Source: Dendrolimus kikuchii (Eukaryota; Arthropoda; Insecta; Lepidoptera; Lasiocampidae). From it: a DNA stretch of 64,000 bases. Of the stretch, positions 28,770-40,111 are shown one piece after another. The notes under the pieces were generated by a model. That model was not told the origin of the DNA, did no database searches, and was given only the letters and a program-made list of their open reading frames with translations. The DNA is taken from NCBI GenBank assembly GCA_019925095.2, contig CM034411.1:2763001-2827000 (forward strand). Direction: 5' to 3'. How positions within the stretch are numbered: the first letter of the stretch is position 1; the number at the start of each line of letters is the position of its first letter. Both the position numbers and the translations under genes were made by a program.

Positions 28770-28980
28770 TAAATAGATAAGCCTCTCTAGCATAAAATAT
28801 CAAAACATCTACCACCTCACCCGATAAATCATATCCCAATTGGTATTATATTCCTATGAATACCATTAGATGAATTTAGACGGCGTTTCAATCGATAATT
28901 GTATAAATTCCACTATTAGGTACTCTAAGTACTTTTAACATATTCTAAATTGGAATAAAGACAAAATAAAATTTATTATA
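28770..28980 (+). repeat. Interspersed repeat, unclassified
   Basis: Second copy of the 15760-15930 repeat (AAGCCTCTCTAGCATAAAAT, TTCTAAATTGGAATA). Confidence 0.5.
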
Positions 28981-28993
28981 GTTTAAAAATTAA

Positions 28994-29610
28994 GGGCCGC
29001 TTGCATAACGTTCTTTAAATTTATTTAAGAAACACTAAACGCATTTAACATCCTTAAATACGATTAGCGTCTTGCACAACGCAAAATTTACCGATAAATA
29101 TGTTTAAAGAACTGTCAAAGTTAATCATCCAAAAACGGGTATTTAACTGCCTTAAACGCGTTTAAGGACAAAAAAATGTTAATTACATATTGTCACTCGT
29201 ATATTATTTGCTTTAATTATTTATTATCAATGCTAAATACCCATAAAATCGAAAATAAAACAACACAGCAAAAATCATTCTTCAGGTTGCCGCCAAAAAT
29301 TCCGAAGTAAACCTAACCGAACGAACGAAATTTCAAATTTCAAGTTGACATTGGCCAACTAAAATCCCTTTTTACGCAAGAAATAACTAACATTAAAGCT
29401 AAATTTCGTGTGTTTGTCCGAAAATATGGATCGCCGCGTGAAACGGAACACATCTGGCTGTTTTACCGACGGCATAAATACATTTAGCTAAATAACATGG
29501 GAGACCGCCTTATGCAAGACATCTTAAATACGTTTTGTGTAAAACGTCTTTAGGCAGTTTAATATTATTAACTAAATTTGATTTAAAGACGATCGTTGTG
29601 CAAGCGGGCC
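28994..29610. mobile_element. Inverted-repeat MITE, about 617 bp
   Basis: Left end GGGCCGCTTGCATAACG; right end complement GGCCCGCTTGCACAACG. The similarity continues as TTTAAAT-rich sequence. Interior repeats TTTAAAGA/CGTTTAAG words. No target duplication is clear. Confidence 0.68.
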
Positions 29611-29619
29611 TGCAAATTA

Positions 29620-30110
29620 ATTAACTTAACCCGATGAGGCAGAGAGATTTGTGCAGGATCAAGCTTAATAGCCGCAGGTGGCTATTTCAGCGATGCTGTG
29701 CTTGGTGGGCTTCCCGACTCCTTGGGAGAGGAGGCGTTCAGCCCAGAAGCAGCGCGGTCGATGAGGAATCTCCTGTAAGGTTCAACCTTGGCTCGACCGC
29801 TGCGGAGAGAATGACTCTATCGGAGTAAGCCGCAAGAGGAATGAGCTAAGCCAACAGGCTGAAGTGTCATAATGGGGACTCGTTAACGACTCCGCCGGCG
29901 AAGTCGATCCTAGTCTATCTTTACTACCGCTTCGCAACGTGTTATAGCTGGGAGAAACTCTCCAGCAACACGTCTAAACTAATCTTGTGAGGCTACTTGT
30001 GTCTGTAACGAGTGGGTGTGATTGGGTCTTAGCGTTAAGTATGAGAGCCAGGGCCGGAGGTCTCCGGCGTCTGTTCAGTCTGCAGATTCACTAAATACGA
30101 TTTGCGAAAA
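29620..30110. repeat. GC-rich repeat, unclassified
   Basis: Higher GC than the surroundings. TTTACTACCGCTTCGCAACG and GAGAAACTCTCCAGCAACAC resemble the body of the Penelope-like repeat at 12910-12960; CGCAGGTGGCTATTTCAG resembles 16020-16040. The 64-codon frame 29634-29828 has no recognisable motif. Confidence 0.4.
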
Positions 30111-30930
30111 TATGACCATGTTTCCGAATATCGTAAAAGACTGAAGTGGCTTCCTATTCATTTTCGGAATACTCACATTCTCACTCTCCTGTATAATATA
30201 TTATTTACTCCTAATAGTCCCCAGTAGCTTAAGGAACGTTTTAAATTCCTTCGCCTAACCACTGCCCACAATTTACGCTCTGATACGTAACATTCCTCCA
30301 CCTATAAGAAACGCCTCATCAGTGTCACTCTTTAGGGTCACACTAAAGAAATTCCTTTGCGAACATCAAAAGGCACAAAGTAACTTAAGGCATGATACAA
30401 GTGCTTAATGACCATTTTTACCAATATAATAATCTGTTTGTTTTATTTACATACTTGTTTTTTGTTCACGTATCTCACTATGTTTATATATCTATGTATA
30501 TATGTTTATTATTATCATTTCGATGTAAGTATGTGTAATAACCCGTTTTGATATATTATTTGTGTTGTATTGTCCTCCGTGACTTTACCTGCTGGTCCCA
30601 GGCGGAACAACAGCGCTGGCCTTAGCAGCTAGCATTACGCTGAGTCTGGGTCCAATTTTAGGACTTATATTGATGCAGTTATCTTTTATTTTACTCAGTA
30701 TTGTTAACATGTTTATTTGTCCTAAATAAAATAATTCTTTCTTTCTTTCTTTCTAACGAAAACTTATGACACCTGCACAGACTGCATCCTATTATGATAA
30801 TTCTGTTACAGTGCAGGCTGTCAAACTTTGGAATATGCTGCCTCTTACTGTCAGAGAGGCCAAATCCTTACCAACATTTAGAAATTTACTCAGAAAACAC
30901 TATTTGTCCATAAATAGCCATGTCTGATTA
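30110..30930 (+). pseudogene. CR1-like LINE 3' ends, two adjoining fragments
   Basis: 30145-30240 reads RLKWLPIHFRNTHILTLLYN. Past stops, TSTYKK-like and RLISVTL segments lead to a 3' UTR ending CCTAAATAAAATAATTC plus (TTTC)n at 30735-30758. Directly after, 30766-30925 reads SVTVQAVKLWNMLPLTVREA and KSLPTFRNLLRKHYL, the extreme C-terminus of another CR1-type ORF. All broken. Confidence 0.7.
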
Positions 30931-31114
30931 ACACAATATAATCATGCTAATACATTTATTATAATAATATATGTATTTTGTAATATATTATTGTATACCA
31001 TATCCCAATTACTTGTATATTATATTCTCTTCCTATCTTCTATATGACATACCTCGCCATACACACCGCATATCATGGTATCATCCTTCACACATGGAAT
31101 CGATCTTTGTCTTT

Positions 31115-31570
31115 GGTCTAGAGAGCATGAAATTTGTACCCAACGCGGTCGAGATGCGAGCACTGCGCAAAATCTGCGGAGTGACGCTCGCGGACCGCGA
31201 TCGTATTACCGAAGTAAGAAAGAGAGTTGGTCTGAAAGAGAGTGTCGGGGTGAAGGTAAGGAAAGGAATGCTCCGGTGGTTCGGGTATGTGGAAAGAATG
31301 CATCATGAAAGAATGACTAAACAGATATACAATTCAAAAGTGGATGACTGCAGAAGTCGTGGAAGGCCACGACACATCTTCCATGATCAAATTGATCGTG
31401 TACTAGCAAAAGGTGATGTCATGAGCCTTAAGAACAGACGAGCGTGCATGACAAGAGTTATGAATGTCAAAGAAGCAAGTGAGGTGTGTAAGAATAAGCC
31501 TAAATGGCGCTCTGTTGTTCGTGCCTACCCCGCAAGGGAACTGGCGTGAAGTTATGTATGTATGTACTAT
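31115..31570 (+). mobile_element. (TATG)n-tailed LINE copy T5
   Basis: Homology to T2 starts near GAGAGCATGAAA and runs open through VEMRALRKICGVTLADRDR, GMLRWFGYVERMHHERMTKQ to YPARELA, then TATG repeats. The frame extends upstream into unrelated DNA by chance. No certain target duplication. Confidence 0.85.
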
Positions 31571-31682
31571 GTATATATGTATGTATTTGTATATTTATTT
31601 GTTAAATTAGTTTGAGTATTTATGTGTCCCTTGCCTTTTTCCTGCACCACCTACATCGCCTGATTCAAATTTGTTTTTGATT

Positions 31683-31805
31683 TAGGTTGCCTGGAAGAGA
31701 TCGCTTTGAGCGATAAGGCCGCCTATTGTATCGCCTAGAAAATATTGTAAATATGGTCTGTTTTTGTATGTTTTGGTGTGCAATAAAGAGTTATCTCTCT
31801 TTCTC
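31683..31805 (+). repeat. LINE 3' end
   Basis: GAGATCGCTTTGAGCGATAA stem, GCCGCCTATTGTATCGCC, then TTTGGTGTGCAATAAAGAG and a TCTCTCTTTCTC tail. Unsplit relative of 26335-26870. Confidence 0.65.
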
Positions 31806-31918
31806 TAAATATGATTATCACTTGTGGTATACGTTTCGCTCTTAAAATCTCATCAGCGTGTTGTAATTATTCAACCATATTCTACAACGTCACTTTAAGT
31901 GCACTAAATGAAAAAAAA

Positions 31919-32123
31919 CTTCGTTTAAAAAAACCGACTTCAAAAACTATAAAAGTATAAAATAACTTATTTCTAAAGCTATTATTATTAATATATATTA
32001 TCTAAAACATCTTAAAGTCGGTGCTTAGTAATTTTTATGTTTTACTTTGCACCGACTTAAGATGTTTTAGATAATATATATTAGTAATAATAGCTTTAGA
32101 AAAGTCGGTTTTTTTAACGAAGT
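31919..32123. repeat. Large palindrome
   Basis: Inner arms 31972-32024 and 32049-32100 are a near-perfect 52-53 bp inverted repeat (TCTAAAGCTATTATTATTAA ... AAGTCGGTGC). Outer arms pair ACTTCGTTTAAAAAAACCGA with its complement. About 30 bases on the left side are unpaired. Confidence 0.85.
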
Positions 32124-32600
32124 TTTTTTTAATTTATTTGTAACTTTTTAGTGTCTAGTTATGTATGGGTAGACCTACGAAAGGTGCCGCGCTCCTTAAA
32201 AAATATAGGTCCCAAGAAACGGGAACAAAAAAATGTTCGTAAAATGAAAACTACTGGGCCACACTATGTTAAAGTTTTAGGGGACCAAATGGCAACTATT
32301 CCGCATCAAACTAAACTAAAGAATCACGTAAATCGGATCATAAATCTCAGCGTAATTGGTGTACATATGGAACGGAATGGAAATTTTTCATAAAAAATGT
32401 TTATAAAATGAAAACTACTGAGCCAAACTATGTCAAATTTTTAGAGGACCAAATAAAAGCTATTCCGCGTCGAACAAAAAAACAAACACGTAAATCGGAT
32501 CATAAATCTCAAAGTAATCGGTGAACATACATAAAAAAAGCAAAAAAAAAAAAAAAGATCCCGACGAATTGAGAACCTCCTCCTTTTTTTGAAGTCGGTT
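31932..32600. mobile_element. Inverted-repeat element containing the palindrome
   Basis: Perfect 12 bp ends AACCGACTTCAA (31932-31943) / TTGAAGTCGGTT (32589-32600). It interrupts a repeat whose intact copy is at 16080-16300, giving an approximate empty site. The interior 32200-32520 has two loosely repeated CGTAAATCGGATCATAAATC units. Confidence 0.7.
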
Positions 32601-32609
32601 AAAAATACT

Positions 32610-33050
32610 TATTATTTTTCAACCACCTCCCTCCCTTTACGTCGCTAGTTCTTTTAATTTTTCAATTATGTAAAGGAGAGCCACTGGGATGACTAGGCTA
32701 CTATCGAGGCGCCCAGCGTCGCACCAAGTGTGCGGTGGGGCATGAGTCATCTAAGCGATCAACTAACCTCTTGCTACGAGGCCAACGCCTTACTCATCAT
32801 ACCAAACACAAGTTCTTTGTAGAGGCTCACATATTATACAACATAACAAACTACTATGAAAATTTGCAATCAGATAATTGGGAATACATAATAGTACTTT
32901 CATTATCTAAACGAGGTTTGCAACTCATTTGCCTGGAACATTCTAATAACTTTTTATCATAGTAATAAAGCATCTAACGGCATCACCGCAGCGTAAATGG
33001 CACTTTTTACAATTAATAATTTTGTATTTATTACGCCTCTAGCTGTCTAG
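32610..33050. other. Repeat remainder and unassigned DNA
   Basis: 32610-32690 finishes the interrupted repeat. The 75-codon plus frame 32735-32962 has no motif I recognise. 32700-32780 is moderately GC-rich. Confidence 0.4.
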
Positions 33051-33054
33051 TGTT

Positions 33055-33598
33055 AGTGTCAGTAATGTCACTCAAGGAGGCCGCAGAACGAGACAGGAAG
33101 AGAAGTCCTGCAGCGCGTGCCAATGCGTCTTCTCGAGGTCGCCGGCCTTCAGCTGGCACCCGGAGAGGCAGGTACGCGCATTACTTCCCTCCCTGAGTTA
33201 GGTTCCGCCTTTAGCTTGCTAGGAAGAGCAAAGGACCTTCTACCCCCGCACAACGAAGTGGGGTGTGTTCTCCCAGGGCACACTCCAGGCACTTTATTGC
33301 GCTGGATCGGCTGGGCGTAACTATGTTCTAAATCTCAGCCTTTCCAACACATTCAAAGCGCAGGGTCGTCAGGGAGGAGGGGGTTTTTAGTGGGTATTGG
33401 GGTTGCTCGCCCGTGCAGCAACGCTCGGAGTCTTCCAGACTATTCTGTGACGTCGATCGCGGACGGAGCGCTGCCAAGAGCATACTATTGCTGCAGTGTT
33501 ATCGCCCCCGACCGACGCGTGTCGTTCCCCTAGCAACGACCCAGTTTGTGCGTAAATCGGTTAAGCATTTTCCCTCGCCTCAAAACCAAAAAAAAAAA
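33055..33598 (+). mobile_element. R1-like LINE 3' end, copy A
   Basis: Begins within the last codons of the ORF (SLKEAAERDRKRSPAARANA) and runs through a GC-rich 3' UTR to a run of As at 33589-33598. Matches 45408-45760. Confidence 0.8.
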
Positions 33599-33612
33599 CG
33601 ACACACCTGCGG

Positions 33613-34265
33613 TCGACTCGCTCTGCGGGTCGACTCGCTCTGCGACTTGGTCAAGGCCATGCTGCAGAGCAGCGACAATTGGGGGCTGCGGTTACTTTTT
33701 GCGAGATAGTAATGTCACTCAAGGAGGCCGCAGAACGTGACAGGGAGAGAAGTCCTGCAGCACGTGCCAATGCGTCTTCTCGAGGTCGCCGGCCTTCAGC
33801 TGGCACCCGGAGAGGCAGGTACGCGCATTACTTCCCTCCCTGAGTTAGGTTCCGTTTACCACGGGGGGCCTTTAGCTTGCTAGGAGAGCAAAGGACCTTC
33901 TACCCCCGCACAACGAAGTGGGGTGTGCTTTCCCAGGGCACACTCCAGGCACTTTATTGCGCTGGATCGGCTGGGCGTAACTATGTTCTAAATCTCAGCC
34001 TTTCCAACACAAACAAAGCGCAGGGTCGTCAGGGAGGAGGGGGTTTTTAGTGGGTATTGGGATTGCTCGCTCGTGTGGCAACGCTCGGAGTCTTCCACAC
34101 TATTCTGTGACGTCGATCGCGGACGGAGCACTGCCAAGGGCATAATATTGCTGCAGTATTATCGCCCCCGACCGACGCGTGTCGTTCCCCTAGCAACGAC
34201 CCAGTTTGTGCGTAAATCGGTTAAGCATTTTCCCTCGCCTCAAAACAAAAAAAAAAACAAAAAAA
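33613..34265 (+). mobile_element. R1-like LINE 3' end, copy B, in tandem
   Basis: Starts further 5' (GTCGACTCGCTCTGCG, itself doubled) and otherwise nearly repeats copy A, ending in As. The 14 bp CGACACACCTGCGG flanks it (33599-33612, 34266-34279). Confidence 0.85.
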
Positions 34266-34315
34266 CGACACACCTGCGGAACGCACCACGCGGAAAGTTT
34301 TTTTAACGAGTTTTT

Positions 34316-34540
34316 TTATTCCATGAATTCACCAGACAGACGACCAACCTTATGGAAAGCGGTTACCATCCCCTACAGCCACTTGCAACATCAAAGGTTC
34401 TACCAATGCACTGCTGCTTACTGCTGTTGTTATGGCAGCATACTCTAGACCAGTGATGATAGCCAACCAGACGGGCAAATACCCTACCACTTAGCTGTGG
34501 GTTGTTTTGTCACCTGCGACGTTATCCGTGCCTGCACGGA
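34316..34540 (-). repeat. Repeat C copy with internal deletion
   Basis: CACCAGACAGACGACCAACC to GTGCCTGCACGGA, missing part of the middle. Confidence 0.72.
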
Positions 34541-34569
34541 TAAGAATTGAGTGATGGATTTTTCTTTTT

Positions 34570-34785
34570 TTTTATTACAGGAGTTCAGTAGATGGCCAGG
34601 CAGACGGCCCAGTTGATGGAAAGCGGTTACCATCGCCTATGGACATTTGCAACACCAAAGGTTAAGGTTAAGGGAGACTGCAACCTGGCCACTAATGCCG
34701 GAACACAAATCAAGGTTGTTATAGCGGCATACTATAGACCAGCTATCCAGACTGGCATATGCCCTACCACTTGGCTGTGGGTTGG
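34570..34785 (-). repeat. Repeat C copy, partial
   Basis: TTTTTATTACAGGAGTTCAG to ACCACTTGGCTGTGGGTTGG; ends early compared with full copies. Confidence 0.75.
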
Positions 34786-35169
34786 ATTGATTTTTCAAAA
34801 ATTTTGTAATACCATTTTAGTCTCATCAAAGTCGACCCCAAGACCCGTTTGAGCATTTTTCGCTATTATAATTTAGAATTTGGCCTTGGGGGTCCAAATG
34901 AAAAATTCACACTGCATTTACTAAATATTACATGACTAATACCTAGCAGCTAATAGCAACAGAATGTGATTATTGCCTACTAAGATATTATTCGTATTAG
35001 AAAAATGTTAAACATTTCTTCATTAACAAAATATTCCGAGGCCACAAAATTGCTCTTAGTTATTAACGTTTCTCCTCAAAAGAATTTAAATAATTTCCAT
35101 AAGTATCAAACTGGTCATATCGAAATCGGACAAGTGCGTGTCAGTCCAATTTTTTTTGTAATATAACAT

Positions 35170-35212
35170 ACTAGAGTTTACCCCGCGGCTCCGCCGCGCG
35201 TCAAACTCTAGT
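35170..35212. repeat. Short inverted repeat around a GC core
   Basis: ACTAGAGTTT (35170-35179) and AAACTCTAGT (35203-35212) flank CCCCGCGGCTCCGCCGCGCG. Helitron-end-like (hairpin plus CTAGT). Confidence 0.5.
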
Positions 35213-35499
35213 GCGTACCTCTTGTTTTAAGAGCAGGCGTTAATACAGGATATATTGTATTGTATTTTTATGTTAGTGCTATTTGCCCTCGGAAGATTTA
35301 CTTCATTTTATGTCGCAAACTATCCAATCTACCGGGATGAATAGAATCTATGTCCATTTTCGGTATTGAGACAGACAGATCGAGTGAAAGTCGCATTTTT
35401 AAAAGATTATGATTTTTTATATCTATAAACTTGATAAATGATTGGTCCCCCATACAAACTTTAATACCCTGTTTCAACCCGTTCTAGTTTTATTTATAT

Positions 35500-36390
35500 A
35501 ACTAAATATTGGGTAAACTACACAAACGACCAAAACTACCAAACATACTAAAACTGCCGAAACTACCAAATCTACCAACCAAAACTACTCAATCCACCAT
35601 CCAAAACTGCCACAACTACCTAAACTACCACAATTACCAAATCTACCAATCAAAACTACCACAACTACCAAAACTACCACAATTACCAAATCTACCAATC
35701 AAAACTACCAAAACTAACAAAACTACCACAACTACCAAAATTACCACAACTATCAAAACTACCACAACTACCAAAACTACCACAATTACCAAATCTACCA
35801 ATCAAAACTACCACAACTACCAAAATAACCACAACTAACAAAACTACCACAACTACCAAAACTAACACAACTACCAAAACTACCACAACTATCAAAACTA
35901 CCACAGCTATCAAAACTACCACAACTACCAAAACTACCACAACTATCAAAACTACCACAACTACCAAAACTACCACAATTACCAAATCTACCAATCAAAA
36001 CTACCACAACTACCAAAGTCACCACAACTAACAAAACTACCACAGCTACCAAAACTACCACAACTACCAAAACTACCACAACTATCAAAACTACCACAAC
36101 TATCAAAACTACCACAACTACCAAAACTACCACAACTACCAAAACTACCACAACTATCAAAACTACCGCAACTACCAAAACAACCGAATATACCAAATCA
36201 ACCAACCAAAACTACCACAACTATCAAAAGTACCGCAACTACCAAAACAACCGAATAAACCAAATCGACCAACCAAAACTACCACAACTATCAAAACTAC
36301 CACAACTATCAAAACTACCACAACTACCAAAACTGCCAAACAAAACTACCAAAACTACCTAAACGACCAAATTGACCAAAATAAACAAAA
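35500..36390. repeat. Minisatellite, about 0.9 kb
   Basis: Degenerate 9-18 bp unit CCACAACTACCAAAACTA on the plus strand, with periodic variants (CAAATCTACCAATC). The valine/glycine-rich and Thr/Lys-rich open frames over it are artefacts of the repeat. Confidence 0.9.
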
Positions 36391-36409
36391 TGACGAAAAT
36401 TGCCATTTT

Positions 36410-36735
36410 ATAACATAACCACAAATAAAAAACCTATCCTAGTTTCCGGGATAAACTTTACATAAATCTATCCCAAAACCCATCCCAGTATCCGGGATGA
36501 AAAGTATCCCTTGGCCACCCTCGGTATTCAAATTACATATGTACCGAGTATCAGCCAAATCGGTCCAATAGTCTTTCCATAAAAGGATAACAAACAGAGA
36601 GACAAATATACTTTTATCCCGGAAACTATCCCATATTCCGGGATAAAAAGTATCCTATGTTCATTCTCGGCATCGAAAATATATATATACTGAGTTTCAG
36701 CCAAATCGGTCTAGTAGTTTTTACGTGAAAACGGA

Positions 36736-36800
<65 letters not shown>

Positions 36801-36835
36801 GTTACTTTCGCATTTATAATATTAATAGGGATAAT
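36410..36835. repeat. Interspersed repeat ending in a (CAGA)n microsatellite
   Basis: Two GGATAAAAAGTATCC blocks, then TTTCAGCCAAATCGGTCTAG, (CAGA)n at 36727-36800 and TTTATAATATTAATAGGG. The window's right end (63945-64000) is the start of an inverted relative. Confidence 0.65.
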
Positions 36836-36844
36836 CGAATACAA

Positions 36845-37300
36845 TGCAAGAAAACTTAACTTATTTGTATTGTATTCTACTCATAGTCCCTCAAGACTAT
36901 AAGTAGAATACTGAGCCCAGATCACCGTCTTCTATGGGTAAGGTGCCCAGAAGGCTGGCTACGTTTCCTCGCTGGATCGCCATACTGATCCGTTGGCCGA
37001 GGTAAGCACCAGCCCTCTCATCACCCGAAGAGTCAATGAGTCGTTTCGATAAATTTTGGTAGAGGCTCATGGCCTCAGGACCCCACGGTCCAAGCGTCTC
37101 GACAGCAAACGGCACAAACATATAACTCTCACAGAGGGTTGCATATTTGCGCCGCTTGAGTGATTCGGCTGTTTCCGCCGCTGAACCGGCCGATTTAGAC
37201 GTGTTTGGTAAATGGGATGCGGCCAACGTGTCTACGCAAGTCGCATCCCACACCAAAGGCTTGCCACGCTGCCAGGAAATTAGAGTCATATCAGGTTTTT
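36845..37300 (-). pseudogene. LINE F 3' end
   Basis: The minus frame 36897-37322 reads [80 protein letters not shown] and ends LGSVFYL. The best preserved F end in the window. The first codons before PDMT are not F. Confidence 0.85.
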
Positions 37301-37449
37301 TAATTGTGTGTGGTATATTCATCTACAACCCTATATCACCGTGTTCGTAATGAAATAATCTTTATTTTAAATTAACTTTAATTCATTAACCAGACCAGTG
37401 CAAGTTACTAGTATCGATTAACCTGTTTATATATACCTACCCAAGAGTT

Positions 37450-37789
37450 GGTCTGAAAGAGAGTGTCGGGGTGAAGGTAAGGAAAGGAATGCTCCGGTGG
37501 TTCGGGCATGTGGAAAGAATGCATGATGAAAGAATGACTAAACAGATATACAATGCAAAAGTGGACGGATGCAGAAGTCGTGGAAGGCCACGACACACCT
37601 TCCATGATCAAATTGATCGTGTACTAGCAGAAGGTGATGTCAGAAGCCTTAAGAACAGACGAGCTTGCATGACAAGAGTTATGAATGTCAAAGAGGCAAG
37701 TGAGGTGTGTAAGAATAAGCCTAAATGGCACTCTGTTGTTCGTGTCTACCCCGCAAGGGAACTGGCGTGAAGTTATGTATGTATGTATG
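37450..37789 (+). mobile_element. (TATG)n-tailed LINE copy T6
   Basis: Target duplication TACCCAAGAGTT at 37438-37449 and 37790-37801. The 99-codon frame 37471-37770 is intact. The duplication shares AGAGTT with the LINE start, so the 5' junction may have used microhomology. Confidence 0.9.
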
Positions 37790-38019
37790 TACCCAAGAGT
37801 TATTACGGGGAAAAATACTCGACCTAACTTTTGCATATTCTATGGGCTTCATAATTTGAATCCCGCTTTTGCATATTCTATAGGCTTCATAATTTGGATC
37901 CCGCTTATTTGGTGTTAATAACCAACCATATTAAACATTCACTTGCCAAAAATTAAAGAGAAAGAAAAATTAAGAATTAAATTACATCGGAATACATACT
38001 ACTTCGTCTAGTTCTTGTA

Positions 38020-38330
38020 ATCTATTTATTAAAAATGAACCTAAAATTAAAAACTAGAACTAAATAAAAAAGGAGGGCATAATCCTATAAATAAAGCTAG
38101 CTTAAAAATAAAAATAAAAAAACATGTATCAAAGCCCGTCCAGCCCCACCAGACCACTGTCGCTGGGCATTGTACCTAGAAGGCTGGCAGCATTACCTCG
38201 CTGGATACAGAGGCTAATCCTTTGAGCGAGGTAAGCTCCAGCCTTCCGGTCTCTTGTTGTATCGACCAGACGTTTTTTAATATTTTTAAATAATTGGTTT
38301 TGGTTTGGTATGGAATTTGTCTATTAACCA
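38020..38330 (-). repeat. LINE F-prime 3' end
   Basis: CCCGTCCAGCCCCACCAGAC, AGAAGGCTGGCAGCATTACC, GAGCGAGGTAAGCTCCAGCC. Same subfamily as 52270-52560 and 56550-56705; differs from F at the 3' UTR. Confidence 0.7.
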
Positions 38331-38738
38331 AACCAGTGTTTAAAAAAAATTGTTAAGTCATCATAATCTGCACTGAATTTTTATTTGCAATATATTTATG
38401 GACATATTTAATATGACTAGTGGTCGCCCGTGGTCGAAATTCGACCATAATAATTTGTTGTCAAAGACTATACTTCTATAATCACAGATTTCGCCAAGGC
38501 TACATTGTTGATTTGACTTTAGCAATAAACAAAAGAAAATATATGTATGTGTGTGTCAAATACATGGTAGTGTGCGTAATGTTGCTTATTAATTTTTATG
38601 TATAGTCTTAAAAAATACTAGCATTCTGCACTCCTCTATATAAAGTGTGCGAAATTTCGTACTCATCCGTCCGCGCAATTCTCGTAAAAAGGGATGCAAA
38701 GTTTTTACTTCACGTATTAATATAATGATCTAAAAAAC

Positions 38739-39441
38739 TGTTACGAGTGCGGGACTCGAATTAAAATGCCGTTGGAATTACTATAGAATTTATTAGAACT
38801 ATACAAACACGTATGACATAGGTACAAATATAACTGGATGCAACCAGTACAAACTAAATGTATAGAGATTAGTTAGTGATAAGAACAATGTAAAATTAGT
38901 ATATATATAAAAATGTAATAGATTTAAGATTTTGAAAAAGAATGAAAAGAAAAGAAACAAAAACAAAAAAAAAAAGAAATAAAATAGAAAATACTTCCCC
39001 CCTTTACTTTCAATAGTAGTAAAATTAGCAAATAAAATAGACAAGAGAAAAGAAAGACTCTGTCTTGCAAAATGACGGAGGAGACGGCGATAAAAAAAAA
39101 CCAGTACAAACTGCGCAATTCAATAACACGCGCAAAGTCCGTCACTGTATCGCTCATCGAATGTACGTCTTGCTCGTATCGTAACCCCTCACCCCTCCGT
39201 TCGGGCATTCCTTTTATTCTGTACAAATACAATATGCCTCGACACAAAACAATAAATTCTAAGAATTAGTTCGACACACCTGCCTAATGACTGCCATAAA
39301 ACAAGTACAATAACAATAAAATGTTTTTCTTAATTACAAATTTTAAACACAAAATAAACAAAAGAAGTCAGAATGTGGGAAAGGTAATAAAGCAGGTTTA
39401 TGGCAGGCAGATGTGCATTCACTTTTTGTCGGCATGTAACA
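38739..39441 (-). mobile_element. Solo LTR interrupted by an A-tailed insertion
   Basis: TGTTAC at left and GTAACA at right; the LTR reads on the minus strand. Flanks AAAC / ATAC (one mismatch). Split by the insertion at 38856-39098. Confidence 0.75.
38856..39098 (+). mobile_element. A-tailed retroelement fragment nested in the LTR
   Basis: A 14 bp duplication AACCAGTACAAACT (38842-38855, 39099-39112) brackets it. It ends CGGCGATAAAAAAAA. AT-rich, non-coding, so a LINE 3' end or SINE. Confidence 0.75.
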
Positions 39442-39623
39442 ATACTTTTCATCTATTAACCAGCTTGGTGAAGGTCGTTTTATACTGGGATTTTAGAGTA
39501 TAGTATCCACGTGGTTGACGTATGTGTGGCTAATAGCGATATACAGTGGCGGAGGAAGACCTAAATTTTCCTTGGGGGCCCTCTGCTAGTGCAAAAAGAT
39601 GGTTTTGAAAAACAATTGAATAA

Positions 39624-39817
39624 ATTACCTGTCACGTTGTTTTTCCGCGATGGACTCCTAAACTATTTGACCGATTTTAATCAAATTTGCACACCATGTG
39701 CAGTTTGATCCGACTTCAAAGATAGGATAGCTTACATTTGGACCCGGTAGGTGGCGCTGGAATCGGGTTCTAAATGTTATTTCTTCAGGGCAGAACAACG
39801 TCTGCCGGGACAGCTAG
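39624..39817 (+). mobile_element. Non-autonomous Helitron, 5' end worn
   Basis: Same hairpin GGCAGA/TCTGCC and end CTAG before T. The 5' TC terminus is not preserved. Confidence 0.78.
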
Positions 39818-39884
39818 TATATATATAGATAAACACGTAAATAAAATTGAAATGCCTGTTGTAATGTATAAATTACTAGAGCTA

Positions 39885-40110
39885 CGCATGATGCTGAAGA
39901 GTTTCTTTCGGCGCTTCTTCTCTTCAAGGCACAACATGTTGCGAAGCGGTGGTAAATTAGATTAGGCTCCCATAGAGTGGCGGTAGGCTAAATAAAAACT
40001 TTACAACTACTCATTGATACTTGACATCTATTTTTCTTCTGTGATCACGGCTACTGAAAAGTGACTGAAACGTGGTAATAATAAAAATAAAACAAATTAC
40101 CGCGCTTAAA
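39885..40110 (+). repeat. Penelope-like terminal arm
   Basis: GGCGCTTCTTCTCTTCAAGG, GATCACGGCTACTGAAAAG, ACCGCGCTTAAAAC. It joins T7 directly. Confidence 0.65.
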
Positions 40111-40111
40111 A

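Noticed and set aside
29620..30110. Ribosomal RNA fragment
   Set aside because: GC-rich and structured-looking, but no rRNA signature I recognise; it shares words with the Penelope-like repeats instead.
35500..36390. Open frames of 100-136 codons made of valine or Gly-Ser-Cys-Gly repeats, or Thr/Lys repeats on the other strand
   Set aside because: They are simply the minisatellite read in frame; no start context, no conserved non-repeat part.
35500..36390. CRISPR-like array
   Set aside because: Units are 9-18 bp and contiguous, with no unique spacers, and the sequence is eukaryotic.
36626..36844. 72-codon frame with repeated SVCL
   Set aside because: Translation of the (CAGA)n microsatellite.
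38799..39044. 81-codon phenylalanine-rich frame resembling a membrane protein
   Set aside because: It is the complement of an A-rich retroelement tail inside a solo LTR.
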